64,000 bases of DNA from an uncultured cyanobacterium (GTDB taxonomy: Bacteria; Cyanobacteriota; Cyanobacteriia; PCC-6307; Cyanobiaceae). The position numbers and the translations under genes were made by a program. Positions within the stretch are counted from its first letter, which is position 1; every line of letters starts with the position of its first letter. Below the pieces are notes generated by a model. That model was not told where the DNA came from. It saw only the letters and a program-made list of their open reading frames with translations, and made no database searches. Below are positions 45,920 through 54,537 of the stretch, in pieces. The DNA is taken from the NCBI GenBank assembly GCA_903856805.1, contig CAIOCZ010000090.1, positions 1 through 64,000 on the forward strand, read 5' to 3'.

Positions 45920-46515
45920 TAGTGAAGCTGTCCATGCCAGCGCCGCACCGTAGCCGGATCATCGTCGGCTTGGGGATCGCAAACCCGACACGCCTCGGCC
46001 AAAATGGCTAGGGCCGTCGTCACCTCCTCGACAAACCACTGCTGCTCCTGCTCGGTTTCAGGCCGAACAAACAGCACATGGGGTGAAAAAATGGAGCCCC
46101 AGGCCGGCAGTTCGCGCACCTGGCTGAAGGGGGGACGGGCCTGGTCCCGCAGGGCGCGACCGATCGGCTCGGGCAGGGTCTCCGTCACCGGAGAGAGATC
46201 CATGATTGCCGCCGAAACCACACCACGGCCCGCCACAATATCGGCCCCGAACACGGGCAAATCAAAGCGGGGGTCTGGGAAAAAGACGCAGTGGAGGATC
46301 TGAAGACCAGCCCCCAGTCGGGCCGTCTCCAGATGCAGTTTGCGGAACCCCCGGCAGCGATGCACCTCGTTGCGGATGAACAGCGCTTCGCCGTCAAGGC
46401 TGCCGCTAATGGCCTCCAGCTCGGCGCCGATGGCCAGGGGTTCAAGGTCCTGAAAAGTCAGGCGGCTGGCACGGATGCGCTCAGCCAGGGCATCCACCAA
46501 GGGGTGGATGCCCAT
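45790..46515 (-). CDS. pcyA: Phycocyanobilin:ferredoxin oxidoreductase
   Basis: A 241-residue ferredoxin-dependent bilin reductase making phycocyanobilin from biliverdin IX-alpha, the chromophore of phycocyanin and allophycocyanin. Characteristic stretches are [33 protein letters not shown] and the C-terminal [18 protein letters not shown]. Length matches PcyA with ATG at 46515; an upstream extension in frame has no family support. It is divergent from the M16 peptidase pair, and devB begins inside its 3' end. Confidence 0.95.
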   Translation of the reverse strand: MGIHPLVDALAERIRASRLTFQDLEPLAIGAELEAISGSLDGEALFIRNEVHRCRGFRKLHLETARLGAGLQILHCVFFPDPRFDLPVFGADIVAGRGVVSAAIMDLSPVTETLPEPIGRALRDQARPPFSQVRELPAWGSIFSPHVLFVRPETEQEQQWFVEEVTTALAILAEACRVCDPQADDDPATVRRWHGQLHYCKQQKQNDKTRRVLEKAFNPTWADRYIEELLFDDPPSPLSVD

Positions 46516-46617
46516 CGGGGTGCCGTGGGACCCCGGTGGATCGGGGGGAAAGGAGGGATGACTCACCTGGCTGATCAGGGCCTCAACCCAGCAGAATGCA
46601 GATCCTGACATTGCTGC

Positions 46618-47892
46618 GTGACCCTTTCTCCTTCCCGTAGCGGGCCGTTGCTGAACGGCCTGGCCGAACCCGACCAGCGGCAATTGAGCAATGGCGTCGA
46701 GCTGGTGAGTCTTGCCCTGCCGGAGGCGCCCCTGGTCTGTATCGACTTTTGGTGCCGGGCCGGCAGTGCCTTTGAACAAGCCACGGAAAGTGGGATGGCC
46801 CACTTCCTCGAACACATGGTGTTCAAGGGCAGCCAGCGCCTGGAGGCCGGCGAATTTGATCTCCGCGTCGAGGCCCTCGGCGGCAGCAGCAATGCGGCCA
46901 CCGGCTTCGACGATGTGCACTATCACGTGTTGATTCCACCCCAGGAGGCGGGCGAAGCCCTCGACCTGCTCCTGGATCTGGTGCTGCACCCCCGCCTTGA
47001 GGCGGAGGCCTTCGTGATGGAGCGTCAGGTGGTGTTGGAGGAACTGGCCCAGAGCGAAGACCAGCCGGAGGAAGTGGCCCTGCAACGCCTCCTGGAGCTG
47101 GCCTGCCCCGACCATCCCTATGGGCTGCCGATCCTGGGCCGCCGCGAGGCGCTCCTGGCCCATGATCCCGCCGCGATGGCCGCCTTCCATCGCCGCCTCT
47201 ATGGGGCCGAACGCTGTGTGCTGTCCCTCAGTGGTGCCCTGGAGGACGGGGACTTGCTGAGCCGTGCCGCCGCTGGCCCCCTGGCCTCGCTCAGCCCTAC
47301 CACCGAGCCGCCGCCACCGCCGGCCCTGCGGGTCAAGCCAGGTGAGCAACGGCTCGCCCTACCACGCCTGGAGGCGGGTCGGTTGCTGATGGCCTGGTGG
47401 CAACCGGCCGCCACCGATCTGGCCGCCGTGATGGGCGCCGACCTGGCGACCACCGTGCTGGCCGAAGGTCGCCGCAGTCGCCTGGTGGAGCGGCTGCGGG
47501 AGCAGCGGCAGATTGTGGAGAGCATCGATCTCGATCTGCATGCGATGGAATCCGGCAGCCTCGCCGTGCTGGAGGCGGTCTGCGACCCTGAGGCCCTGCC
47601 GGAGGTGCGGCGCGAAATCGAAGTGGTGTGGCAGGAAGTCATGGCCCACCCCCTCCCCGAGGCGGAGTGGCAACGGGCCCAGCGTTTGGTGGCCAACAGT
47701 TACCGCTTCGGCCTGGAGGCCGCCGGCGGCGTCGCCGCGCTGATCGGCAACAGCCACCTCTGGGGTCGCCGCCATGATCTGGCCACGCCGCTGCGGATGT
47801 TGGAGGAGTGGACTCCGCAGCGGCTGCAAGCCGAGGCCCTGCGCTCCCTCGATCCTGCCCTTGCCTACATGCTGGAGGTGGTCCCCGCATGA
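46618..47892 (+). CDS. M16 (pitrilysin/insulinase) zinc peptidase, catalytic member
   Basis: A 424-residue M16B-type protein. The inverted zinc motif HFLEH is intact in [14 protein letters not shown], with the downstream Glu in the [17 protein letters not shown] region, so it should be proteolytic. No signal peptide is seen; a processing or degradation role for small peptides in the cytoplasm or periplasm is possible. It starts at GTG, and its stop overlaps the start of the next M16 gene (ATGA), typical of pairs that form a heterodimer. Confidence 0.93.
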   Translation: MTLSPSRSGPLLNGLAEPDQRQLSNGVELVSLALPEAPLVCIDFWCRAGSAFEQATESGMAHFLEHMVFKGSQRLEAGEFDLRVEALGGSSNAATGFDDVHYHVLIPPQEAGEALDLLLDLVLHPRLEAEAFVMERQVVLEELAQSEDQPEEVALQRLLELACPDHPYGLPILGRREALLAHDPAAMAAFHRRLYGAERCVLSLSGALEDGDLLSRAAAGPLASLSPTTEPPPPPALRVKPGEQRLALPRLEAGRLLMAWWQPAATDLAAVMGADLATTVLAEGRRSRLVERLREQRQIVESIDLDLHAMESGSLAVLEAVCDPEALPEVRREIEVVWQEVMAHPLPEAEWQRAQRLVANSYRFGLEAAGGVAALIGNSHLWGRRHDLATPLRMLEEWTPQRLQAEALRSLDPALAYMLEVVPA

Positions 47893-49163
47893 CAACACGC
47901 GATCAGCTCACCCTCACGGGGGGACTGCCGGTGAGGATTCAGCATCGACCGGGCCCGGCAATCCTGGCGGCCCGGTTGTCGATCCGTGGCGGCAGTGGCG
48001 ATGACCAGCCCGGCCAGCGCGGCGCCCACCAGTTGCTGGCAGGCTTGATGACCCGAGGCTGTGGTTCGCTTGATGCCGAGGCCCTCGCGGACCTGGTGGA
48101 AGGATCGGGAGCGGCCCTGCGAGCCGAGGCCCATGAGGATTCCCTGGTGGTGGGCCTCAAATGCGCCGCCGACGATGCCTCCACCCTGCTGCCGTTAATG
48201 CTGGAGATGGTGCGCCGCCCGCAGTTAGCCGCCGACCAGCTCAGCCTGGAACGCCAGCTCAACCTCCAGACCCTGCAGCGCCAGCGGGAGGACCCGTTCC
48301 AGCTGGCCCACGATCGGCTACGACATCAGATCTATGGCGCCGGCCCCTATGGCCACGATCCCCTGGGCATCGAGGCGGAACTAGCCGGGATCGACGGATC
48401 CCAACTACGGCCCCTCGTGGAACGGCTGGGTCAAGGCGGCTCCGTCCTGGTGCTCTGCGGTGAACCTCCAGCCCAGCTGGAAACCTTGCTGAATTCAGTC
48501 CTGGAGGAAGCCCCCTGGTCGACGCACCTCCCCCAAATCTCCGCCTATGCCGGTCCGCCCTCCCCAGGTGAGCGGATTGCGCTTCAGGAGGTGGACACCG
48601 AACAGCTGGTGGTGTTGCTGGGAACAGCCACCGTGCCCTTTGGCCATGCCGACAGCCTGCCCCTGCGCCTGCTGCAGTCCCACCTTGGAGTCGGCATGTC
48701 GGCCAGGCTGTTTGTGGAGCTTCGGGAGGAACGGGGGTTGGCCTACGACGTTGGCGTTCACCTGCCGGCCCGTTGCGGATCGACCCCCTTTGTCATGCAC
48801 CTCTCCAGTTCAGCCGAACGGGCCGAAGAAGCCACCGATTGCCTGCTGGACGAGTGGCAGCGGATTCTGGATCAGCCCCTGAGCCTGGAGGAATTGGTTC
48901 TCGCCCTAGCCAAATACCAGGGCCAGGAGGCCAGTGGTCGCCAGACCTGTTCCCAGATCGCCGACCGGCGGGCCCTGATGCTGAGCCATGGCCTCTCGGA
49001 GGATCTGGTGGAGCGCAACCTCCGCCGAGCCACCACCTTGACACCAGACGATCTGCTGCAGGCGGCGCGTCGTTGGTTGAGGAAGCCGTGCCTGAGCTTG
49101 GTGGGCCCCGCCTCTGCCCTCGCTGGGGCTGAACGGGCCTGGCTCCGCCATGGCCTCAGCTAG
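47889..49163 (+). CDS. M16 peptidase-like protein, non-catalytic partner
   Basis: A 424-residue M16-fold protein. At the zinc-site position it reads RGAHQLLAGLM, so the second histidine and the glutamate of HxxEH are lost. The C-terminal half keeps the substrate-contact pattern RLFVELREERGLAYDVG. It should pair with the catalytic protein encoded just upstream, as alpha/beta processing peptidases do. Its end overlaps the convergent SipA-like gene by 8 bases. Confidence 0.92.
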   Translation: MTTRDQLTLTGGLPVRIQHRPGPAILAARLSIRGGSGDDQPGQRGAHQLLAGLMTRGCGSLDAEALADLVEGSGAALRAEAHEDSLVVGLKCAADDASTLLPLMLEMVRRPQLAADQLSLERQLNLQTLQRQREDPFQLAHDRLRHQIYGAGPYGHDPLGIEAELAGIDGSQLRPLVERLGQGGSVLVLCGEPPAQLETLLNSVLEEAPWSTHLPQISAYAGPPSPGERIALQEVDTEQLVVLLGTATVPFGHADSLPLRLLQSHLGVGMSARLFVELREERGLAYDVGVHLPARCGSTPFVMHLSSSAERAEEATDCLLDEWQRILDQPLSLEELVLALAKYQGQEASGRQTCSQIADRRALMLSHGLSEDLVERNLRRATTLTPDDLLQAARRWLRKPCLSLVGPASALAGAERAWLRHGLS

Positions 49164-49485
49164 GGCGTTGTTCTGCCTTAGGGCTTTCAGGGTTCGCCAC
49201 GGCGGTAAGCGCGTTGGGGGCCAACAGAAAGGTGCCCCGTCGAAAGCGCACCGCCACCTGTCCGGCGGCACGCCACTCCACGATCTGTCCAGTTTCGCCG
49301 GGGTCCACCAGGTCGGGCGGACGCAGCATCGGCATCGGATCCGCGGTTTTCAGATACCGCTGACTGGCTATCAACTGGACGGTGGTGCCGATCGGCAGGA
49401 GCCCATCGATGGGCCATGCCGTCGCCAGGCTGGAAGCGGTGGATTCAGGTGGGACCGGCTCGGATCTGGCGGACTGGGGGGGCAT
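49156..49485 (-). CDS. sipA: SipA-like regulatory protein (DUF3148)
   Basis: A 109-residue small protein with an SH3-like barrel: LPIGTTVQLIASQRYLKTAD, then PMPMLRPPDLVDPGETG and VAVRFRRGTFLLAPNALTAV, the pattern of the cyanobacterial DUF3148 family. In Synechococcus elongatus SipA binds and modulates the histidine kinase NblS, which controls high-light and nutrient responses; the family is also annotated as an NDH assembly factor. The first ~25 residues are proline/serine-rich and probably flexible. No NblS gene is in the window. Confidence 0.85.
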   Translation of the reverse strand: MPPQSARSEPVPPESTASSLATAWPIDGLLPIGTTVQLIASQRYLKTADPMPMLRPPDLVDPGETGQIVEWRAAGQVAVRFRRGTFLLAPNALTAVANPESPKAEQRPS

Positions 49486-49584
49486 CCGTGGGCAGCAAGG
49501 GGGGGGCCCGGGGATCAGCTCCTGGACGGACCTTCTCAGCCGAACCTAGCTGCAGCAGGATGGCGCCAGAACCGGAAGGACCAG

Positions 49585-50154
49585 GTGCGAACCCTTGCAA
49601 CGTGGAGTGGTGCGATCGCTGGATTGTTGTTGATCGTCGTGGGCGGCATGGTGCCGGCGGCGATCCCCTTCCATGACAGCGGCGGCTGGATTCTGCGACC
49701 CTTGGGCATCACCCTGCAGGTGCCGGCTCTGCTGCTTACGGCCCTGATCTGTGGCCCCCGCAGCGCCATGCTGGCGGCAGTGGCCTACCTGAGTGTTGGC
49801 CTGTTTCAGTTGCCCGTGTTCTACGAAGGGGGCGGCATCAGCTATGTGCTCGATCCAGGCTTTGGTTATCTGGCCGGCTTCGTGCCAGCGGCCTGGGTGA
49901 GCGGGCGCTTGGCCCGCCAGCCCGGCATGGGCGATCCCCTGCCCCTGGCCGCCGCCGCCGCCGCTGGACTGGTGGTGATGCACCTGACGGGGCTGGTCAA
50001 CCTGCTGCTGGGTGGCCTGGCCGGCCGCTGGGGGGGGGCGCTGCTGCCCCTGGTGTTGAGTTACACCCTTGCCCTGGCGCCCCAACTTCTGCTCTGCTGC
50101 GCCATCGGCGTGTTGGCCTGGATGCTGCGTCGCTTGCTGCTGATGGATGCCTGA
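49585..50154 (+). CDS. bioY: BioY-type biotin transporter substrate-binding component
   Basis: A 189-residue membrane protein with about six helices. Family features are PLGITLQVPALLLTALICGPRSAM, GLFQLPVFYEGGGISYVLDPGFGYLAGF and MHLTGLVNLLLG. It would import biotin alone or with an ECF module (bioM/bioN are not here). GTG at 49585 is chosen because AAGGA precedes it; longer frames overlap the SipA-like gene. lspA starts inside its last codons, so the two are coupled. Confidence 0.9.
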   Translation: MRTLATWSGAIAGLLLIVVGGMVPAAIPFHDSGGWILRPLGITLQVPALLLTALICGPRSAMLAAVAYLSVGLFQLPVFYEGGGISYVLDPGFGYLAGFVPAAWVSGRLARQPGMGDPLPLAAAAAAGLVVMHLTGLVNLLLGGLAGRWGGALLPLVLSYTLALAPQLLLCCAIGVLAWMLRRLLLMDA

Positions 50155-50659
50155 TCCGATGTCCCCCATGCGTGGATGGGCCCTCTGGCGATTAAATCCA
50201 CTGCAGAGCCTGGCCCTGGCCCTGGCCCTGGTGGTGTTCCTCGCGGACCAGGCGAGCAAACACTGGGTGAGTCAGCACCTGATCGGAGGGTTGGAGCGCC
50301 CCCTGGTCCCCGGATTATTCCGCCTCCAGCTGGTCACCAACACCGGCGCGGCCTTCAGCCTGTTCAGCGGTTCCACCCGCCTCCTTGGGGTCGTCAGCCT
50401 GCTGGTGGCCGTGGGGATGCTGCTGTGGATCCTCAGCCGCAACCCCGCCGGCCGCGCCCAGGCCCTGGCTGCGGGTCTGCTGCTTGGCGGTGCGGCCGGG
50501 AATGGCTTGGATCGCTGGCGGCTTGGATCGGTGGTCGATTTCCTTGCCTTCCAGCCGATGGCCTTTCCCGTGTTCAACCTGGCGGATGTGGCGATCAACC
50601 TGGCTGTGCTCTGCTACGCCATCGCTCTGTTGCGCCCTCCTGGAGCCCGCCATGGTTGA
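50147..50659 (+). CDS. lspA: Lipoprotein signal peptidase (signal peptidase II)
   Basis: A 170-residue integral membrane aspartyl peptidase cleaving lipoprotein signal peptides. Conserved parts are LADQASKHWV, VTNTGAAFSLFSG, GNGLDRWRLGSVVDFL with the first catalytic Asp, and FPVFNLADVAINLA with the second. Four membrane helices are visible. ATG at 50147 overlaps bioY by eight bases; 50159 and 50168 are alternative starts. Its stop overlaps the next gene's start. Confidence 0.96.
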   Translation: MPDPMSPMRGWALWRLNPLQSLALALALVVFLADQASKHWVSQHLIGGLERPLVPGLFRLQLVTNTGAAFSLFSGSTRLLGVVSLLVAVGMLLWILSRNPAGRAQALAAGLLLGGAAGNGLDRWRLGSVVDFLAFQPMAFPVFNLADVAINLAVLCYAIALLRPPGARHG

Positions 50660-52835
50660 ACGGCTAGTGCGCCGCCTGGCAGGTTGGACTCAGGCCCTGC
50701 AGGACCGTGGCCCCGCCCGGCTCCTGATCCATGAACCCGGCCAGCCGCAACGGCAACAAACGTTGCTGGGCGGTTGCTACAGGGTCGGACGTGATCCCAT
50801 GGCCGAGATCCCTCTCACCCACACCGCCGTCAGCCGTCAGCATGCCCTGCTCGAGCAGCACGGGGTCCACTGGCTGCTCAGCGACAACGGCTCCACCAAC
50901 GGTCTGTGGTGGCAGGGGGGGCGGGTGAAACGGCTGCTGCTGCGCGACGGCGACAGTGTCCGCCTCGGACCCAGCCATCAGGGGGGCCTGCCGGAACTCA
51001 CCCTGGTGCTGGGTCGTCGCGCCCGCCTAGAGCCCTGGCTGAATGGGGTGGGTCTGGTCCTCGCCGCCACGGTGGTCGTGGGGGGCGGGCTGGTCGGGCT
51101 TTCGCTGGGGCAGGTGCCGATCCGCGGCAGCCTGGCAGCCGTTCGCGGCCCGCTTGTTCTCTACGACGGTGCGGATCGGCCCCTGGCCAGTGCGGACGAT
51201 CGCCACCACCATGAATTGCGCCGCCTCCAGGACTACCCGCCCGTTCTGGTGAACGCCCTCCTGGCCAGCGAAGACAGTCGGTTCTGGTGGCATCCAGGGG
51301 TGGATCCCATCGGCACCGGCCGTGCCCTGGTGGCCAACCTGCTCGGCGGTCGGGTACTGGAAGGGGGCAGCACCCTCACCCAGCAACTGGCCCGCAGCCT
51401 CTATCCCGACCAGGTGGGCCAGGGGGAAACCTTGGGCCGCAAGTGGCGGGAGCTGCTGGTGGCGATGCAATTGGAGGCCCGTTTCAGCAAACACGATCTC
51501 CTGCTCAGTTATCTCAACCGGGTCTATCTGGGGGCGGGCTGGGGCTTTGAGGATGCCTCCCGCCATTTCTTCGCCAAGCCCGCGCGCGGCCTGCAACTTG
51601 AGGAGGCGGCGCTGCTGGTGGGGCTCCTGCCCTCGCCCAATGGCTTTGATCCCTGTGTCGACCCCCAGGCTGCCTTGGCGGCCCGCAACCAGGTGCTGGC
51701 CAAAATGGCGGATAGCGGGCCCCTGAGCGCCGACCAGGCCCGTGCCGCCCGGCGGCTCCCGATTCGCCTCGCCCCGGAGGCCTGCCGCCGTGGGGGTCGG
51801 CGCATGGCCCCCTTTTACAGCGACCAGGTGCGCCGGGATCTGAATGCGCTGGTGGGTGCCGATGTGGCCGCTGAGGGCAACTTCCTGATCGGAACCCACC
51901 TGGATGGGAGCCTGCAGGAGCGGGTGGAACGGCTGCTGCGTGACCACCTGGCGGCTGTGCGCTCCGCCGGGGTGAGCGAAGGGGCGGTGGTGGTCCTTGA
52001 CAGCCGCAGCGGCGGTGTCCTGGCCGTGGCCGGGGGGCGTGACTACCGCCAGAGCCAGTTCAACCGCGCCACCCTGGCCCTGCGCCAGCCCGGCAGCACC
52101 TTCAAGCTGATGACCTACCTCACGGCCCTGGAGCGCGGCGCCCGCCCTGGAGACAGCGTGGGCTGTGGTCCCCTGCGCTGGCGGGGGCAGGTGTTTGCCA
52201 GCGGCTGTGGAGGCCAGGTGAGCCTGCAACAGGCCCTGGCCATGAGCAGCAACACCGCCGCCCTGCGCCTGGCCCAACGGGTGGGCCTGGAGGCGGTGGT
52301 TCAGACCGCACGGGATCTCGGCATCACCAGCCCGCTGGCGCCCGTCCCGGGGCTGGTGTTGGGTCAGAGCGAGGTCAGTCTGCAGGAGCTCACCGCCGCC
52401 TACGGGGCGGTGGCGAACAATGGGATCTGGCATGCCCCCAGCACCATCCGCCGGCTCACCGATGCGGAATCGTGCCAAAAAATCAACGATGGCGTTGAAG
52501 GGTCACGCTGCCGCTCCCAACGGGACGCCAGCCGCTCCACCGTCAGTCCAGGTCGGCGGGTGGTGCGACCCGCCACCGCCGCCGCGATGCGCCAGCTGTT
52601 GCAGGCAGTCGTGAGGAGTGGCACCGGCACGGCCGCCTACGTGGGCGGGGAGGCCGGCGGCAAAACCGGCACCACCAACGAAGGGCGGGATCTGTTGTTC
52701 ATCGGCTTCGAGCCCCAGCGGCATTGGGTGATGGGGATCTGGCTTGGCAACGACGACAACAGGCCCAGTCACGCCACCAGCGCCCTGGCCGCCGCCCTCT
52801 GGGGCCAGATCGTGCGCGCCTCCCCCAACAACTGA
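50652..52835 (+). CDS. Class A penicillin-binding protein with N-terminal FHA domain
   Basis: A 727-residue bifunctional peptidoglycan synthase with an extra cytoplasmic FHA domain (about 23-115: YRVGRDPMAEIPL, VSRQHALLEQHG, DNGSTNGLWW). A membrane helix (about 135-157) leads to a GT51 transglycosylase (EDSRFWWHPGVDPIGTGRA, GGSTLTQQLARSLYP) and a transpeptidase with STFK (serine near 480), SSN (near 532) and KTG (near 671), all intact. The FHA domain should bind phosphothreonine, linking wall synthesis to Ser/Thr kinase signalling. It is coupled to lspA (8-base overlap) and followed nine bases later by a GTPase gene. Confidence 0.93.
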   Translation: MVERLVRRLAGWTQALQDRGPARLLIHEPGQPQRQQTLLGGCYRVGRDPMAEIPLTHTAVSRQHALLEQHGVHWLLSDNGSTNGLWWQGGRVKRLLLRDGDSVRLGPSHQGGLPELTLVLGRRARLEPWLNGVGLVLAATVVVGGGLVGLSLGQVPIRGSLAAVRGPLVLYDGADRPLASADDRHHHELRRLQDYPPVLVNALLASEDSRFWWHPGVDPIGTGRALVANLLGGRVLEGGSTLTQQLARSLYPDQVGQGETLGRKWRELLVAMQLEARFSKHDLLLSYLNRVYLGAGWGFEDASRHFFAKPARGLQLEEAALLVGLLPSPNGFDPCVDPQAALAARNQVLAKMADSGPLSADQARAARRLPIRLAPEACRRGGRRMAPFYSDQVRRDLNALVGADVAAEGNFLIGTHLDGSLQERVERLLRDHLAAVRSAGVSEGAVVVLDSRSGGVLAVAGGRDYRQSQFNRATLALRQPGSTFKLMTYLTALERGARPGDSVGCGPLRWRGQVFASGCGGQVSLQQALAMSSNTAALRLAQRVGLEAVVQTARDLGITSPLAPVPGLVLGQSEVSLQELTAAYGAVANNGIWHAPSTIRRLTDAESCQKINDGVEGSRCRSQRDASRSTVSPGRRVVRPATAAAMRQLLQAVVRSGTGTAAYVGGEAGGKTGTTNEGRDLLFIGFEPQRHWVMGIWLGNDDNRPSHATSALAAALWGQIVRASPNN

Positions 52836-52844
52836 GTCCAAACG

Positions 52845-54449
52845 ATGCTTCCGCCCCGACTCTGGCTGTGGATTGGCCTAGGCCTGCTCGGCCTGATCCT
52901 GCTGGGGGTGATTCTGCAGGCCTTTAATCAGTTGCTCTGGCAACTCAGCTACTGGCTGCCTGCCTGGTTGGTGGGGCCCCTGCTTTTGGTGCTGGTCGTC
53001 GCCCTGGGCCTGGCCTTTGCCCAGCTGGGCTGGCCCTGGCTGCAGGCCTGGCGCCGGCGCTCCTCCCAGGGCCCCCGCAAGCTCCCAGAGGAGGTGACGA
53101 TCCCGAGCAACCGTCGCGAGGCCGCCCAACGCAACCTGGAGGCGATCGACCGCACCCTGGAGCGGGTACGTGATGCGGTGGAACGGCAGGCCCTGGAGGC
53201 CGAACGACTGCGGATGCAGGCCGAACTGGAACGGGGGGATCTGCACATCGTGATTTTCGGCAGTGGCTCAGCGGGTAAAACCTCCCTGATCCGCGCCCTG
53301 CTGCGGCAGTTGGTCGGACAGGTCGGCGCCGCCATGGGATCCACCACGGAAACGCAGCGCTACCGCCTGCGACTGCAGGGCCTGGCGCGGGCGGTTGTCC
53401 TCGAGGACACCCCCGGCATCCTGGAGGGGGGCATGGCTGGCCAGCAACGCGAAGAGCTGGCGCGGCGTCAAGCCAGCCGCGCCGATCTACTGCTGTTGGT
53501 GGTGGATGGCGATCTTCGAGCCTCGGAAATGGCCGTGTTCGAGACCCTGGCCCAACTGGGCAAGCGACTGCTGCTGGTGTTGAACAAATGCGACCTCCGC
53601 GGCGAGGCGGAGGAGCAACGTCTACTGCAGCTGTTGCGACGTCGCTGCGGCGATCGCCTTGCGGCGCAGGATGTGGTGCCGGTCAGTGCCGCCCCCCAGA
53701 GCGTGCCGATGCCAGGGGGGCGTCCCCTCCAACCGCCGCCGGAGGTGGAGGCGCTGCTGCGGCGGATCGTCACGGTCTTGCACGCCGATGGCGAAGAGCT
53801 GATTGCGGACAACCTGCTGCTGCAATGCCGGGAACTGGGCGCCGCCAGCCGTGAGCTGCTGGATCAGCAGCGCCGTCGCGATGCGGAGGCGATCGTCGAT
53901 CGCTATGGGTGGATCGGGGCCGGCGTCATCGCGGTCACCCCACTGCCCGGTTTGGATCTCCTGGCTGCGGCAGCGGTGAATGCCCAGATGGTGGTGGAAA
54001 TCGGCCGTCTCTACGGGGTGAATCTCAACCGGGCAACGGCCCAGGACCTGGCCCTTTCCGTGGGCCGCACCCTGGCGGGACTCGGGCTGGTGAAAGGAGG
54101 GGTGAGTCTGCTGAGTACGGCGCTCAGCCTGAGCCTGCCGACCCTGCTGGCGGGCCGGGCCCTCCAGGCCGTCAGTGGCGCCTGGCTCACCCGGGTGGCG
54201 GGCCGCAGTTTCATCACCTACTTCCGCCAGGATCAGGACTGGGGGGATGGGGGCCTGCCCGAGGTCCTGCAGCGCGAATACGACCTCCACCGCCGGGAAG
54301 GGGCGCTGCGCCGTTTTCTGGAGGCGGCGCTTACCCGGGTGGTGGAACCCTTGCAGCGCCAGGGACGACTGCCCCCCCGACCAGAGGGGCGAACCCCAGG
54401 GCCTCCGGGGGAGGAGGCAGGAGGGGACCCCGCAGGTCCAACGCGGTGA
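52845..54449 (+). CDS. Membrane-anchored GTPase with C-terminal DUF697 domain
   Basis: A 534-residue protein: two N-terminal membrane helices (about 5-25 and 37-60), a charged coiled linker, then an Era-like G domain with Walker A GSGSAGKTS (about 138-146), VVLEDTPGI and NKCD (about 247-250), and a DUF697-type hydrophobic domain (about 345-480, GWIGAGVIAVTPLPGLDLLAAAA). The family is common in cyanobacteria and chloroplasts and probably acts in membrane or thylakoid homeostasis; function not established. Its proline-rich tail is antisense to a small gene on the other strand. Confidence 0.88.
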   Translation: MLPPRLWLWIGLGLLGLILLGVILQAFNQLLWQLSYWLPAWLVGPLLLVLVVALGLAFAQLGWPWLQAWRRRSSQGPRKLPEEVTIPSNRREAAQRNLEAIDRTLERVRDAVERQALEAERLRMQAELERGDLHIVIFGSGSAGKTSLIRALLRQLVGQVGAAMGSTTETQRYRLRLQGLARAVVLEDTPGILEGGMAGQQREELARRQASRADLLLLVVDGDLRASEMAVFETLAQLGKRLLLVLNKCDLRGEAEEQRLLQLLRRRCGDRLAAQDVVPVSAAPQSVPMPGGRPLQPPPEVEALLRRIVTVLHADGEELIADNLLLQCRELGAASRELLDQQRRRDAEAIVDRYGWIGAGVIAVTPLPGLDLLAAAAVNAQMVVEIGRLYGVNLNRATAQDLALSVGRTLAGLGLVKGGVSLLSTALSLSLPTLLAGRALQAVSGAWLTRVAGRSFITYFRQDQDWGDGGLPEVLQREYDLHRREGALRRFLEAALTRVVEPLQRQGRLPPRPEGRTPGPPGEEAGGDPAGPTR

Positions 54450-54537
54450 TCAGAGCCAGGTAGAGCACGCCGATCAGGATCGAGAGGGCGCCGGTGATGA
54501 TCGCCACCCAGCGACCACGACGTTGAGGTTCAGCCAT
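54331..54537 (-). CDS. Small single-pass membrane protein
   Basis: A 68-residue protein from ATG 54537: basic start MAEPQRRGRWVAI, one membrane segment (about 10-33, ITGALSILIGVLYLALITAL), then DLRGPLLPPPPEALGF. The N-terminal 50 residues resemble a picocyanobacterial family of small membrane proteins, from memory. It overlaps the decarboxylase stop by eight bases (coupled translation), and its last 119 bases are antisense to the GTPase 3' end, so the C-terminal ~20 residues may be lineage-specific. Confidence 0.7.
   Translation of the reverse strand: MAEPQRRGRWVAIITGALSILIGVLYLALITALDLRGPLLPPPPEALGFAPLVGGAVVPGAARVPPPG

Noticed and set aside
51027-52478. A 483-codon minus-strand open frame
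   Set aside because: It is antisense to the PBP gene, whose catalytic motifs are all in order; the opposite frame is open because of GC-rich codon bias and has no recognisable domain.
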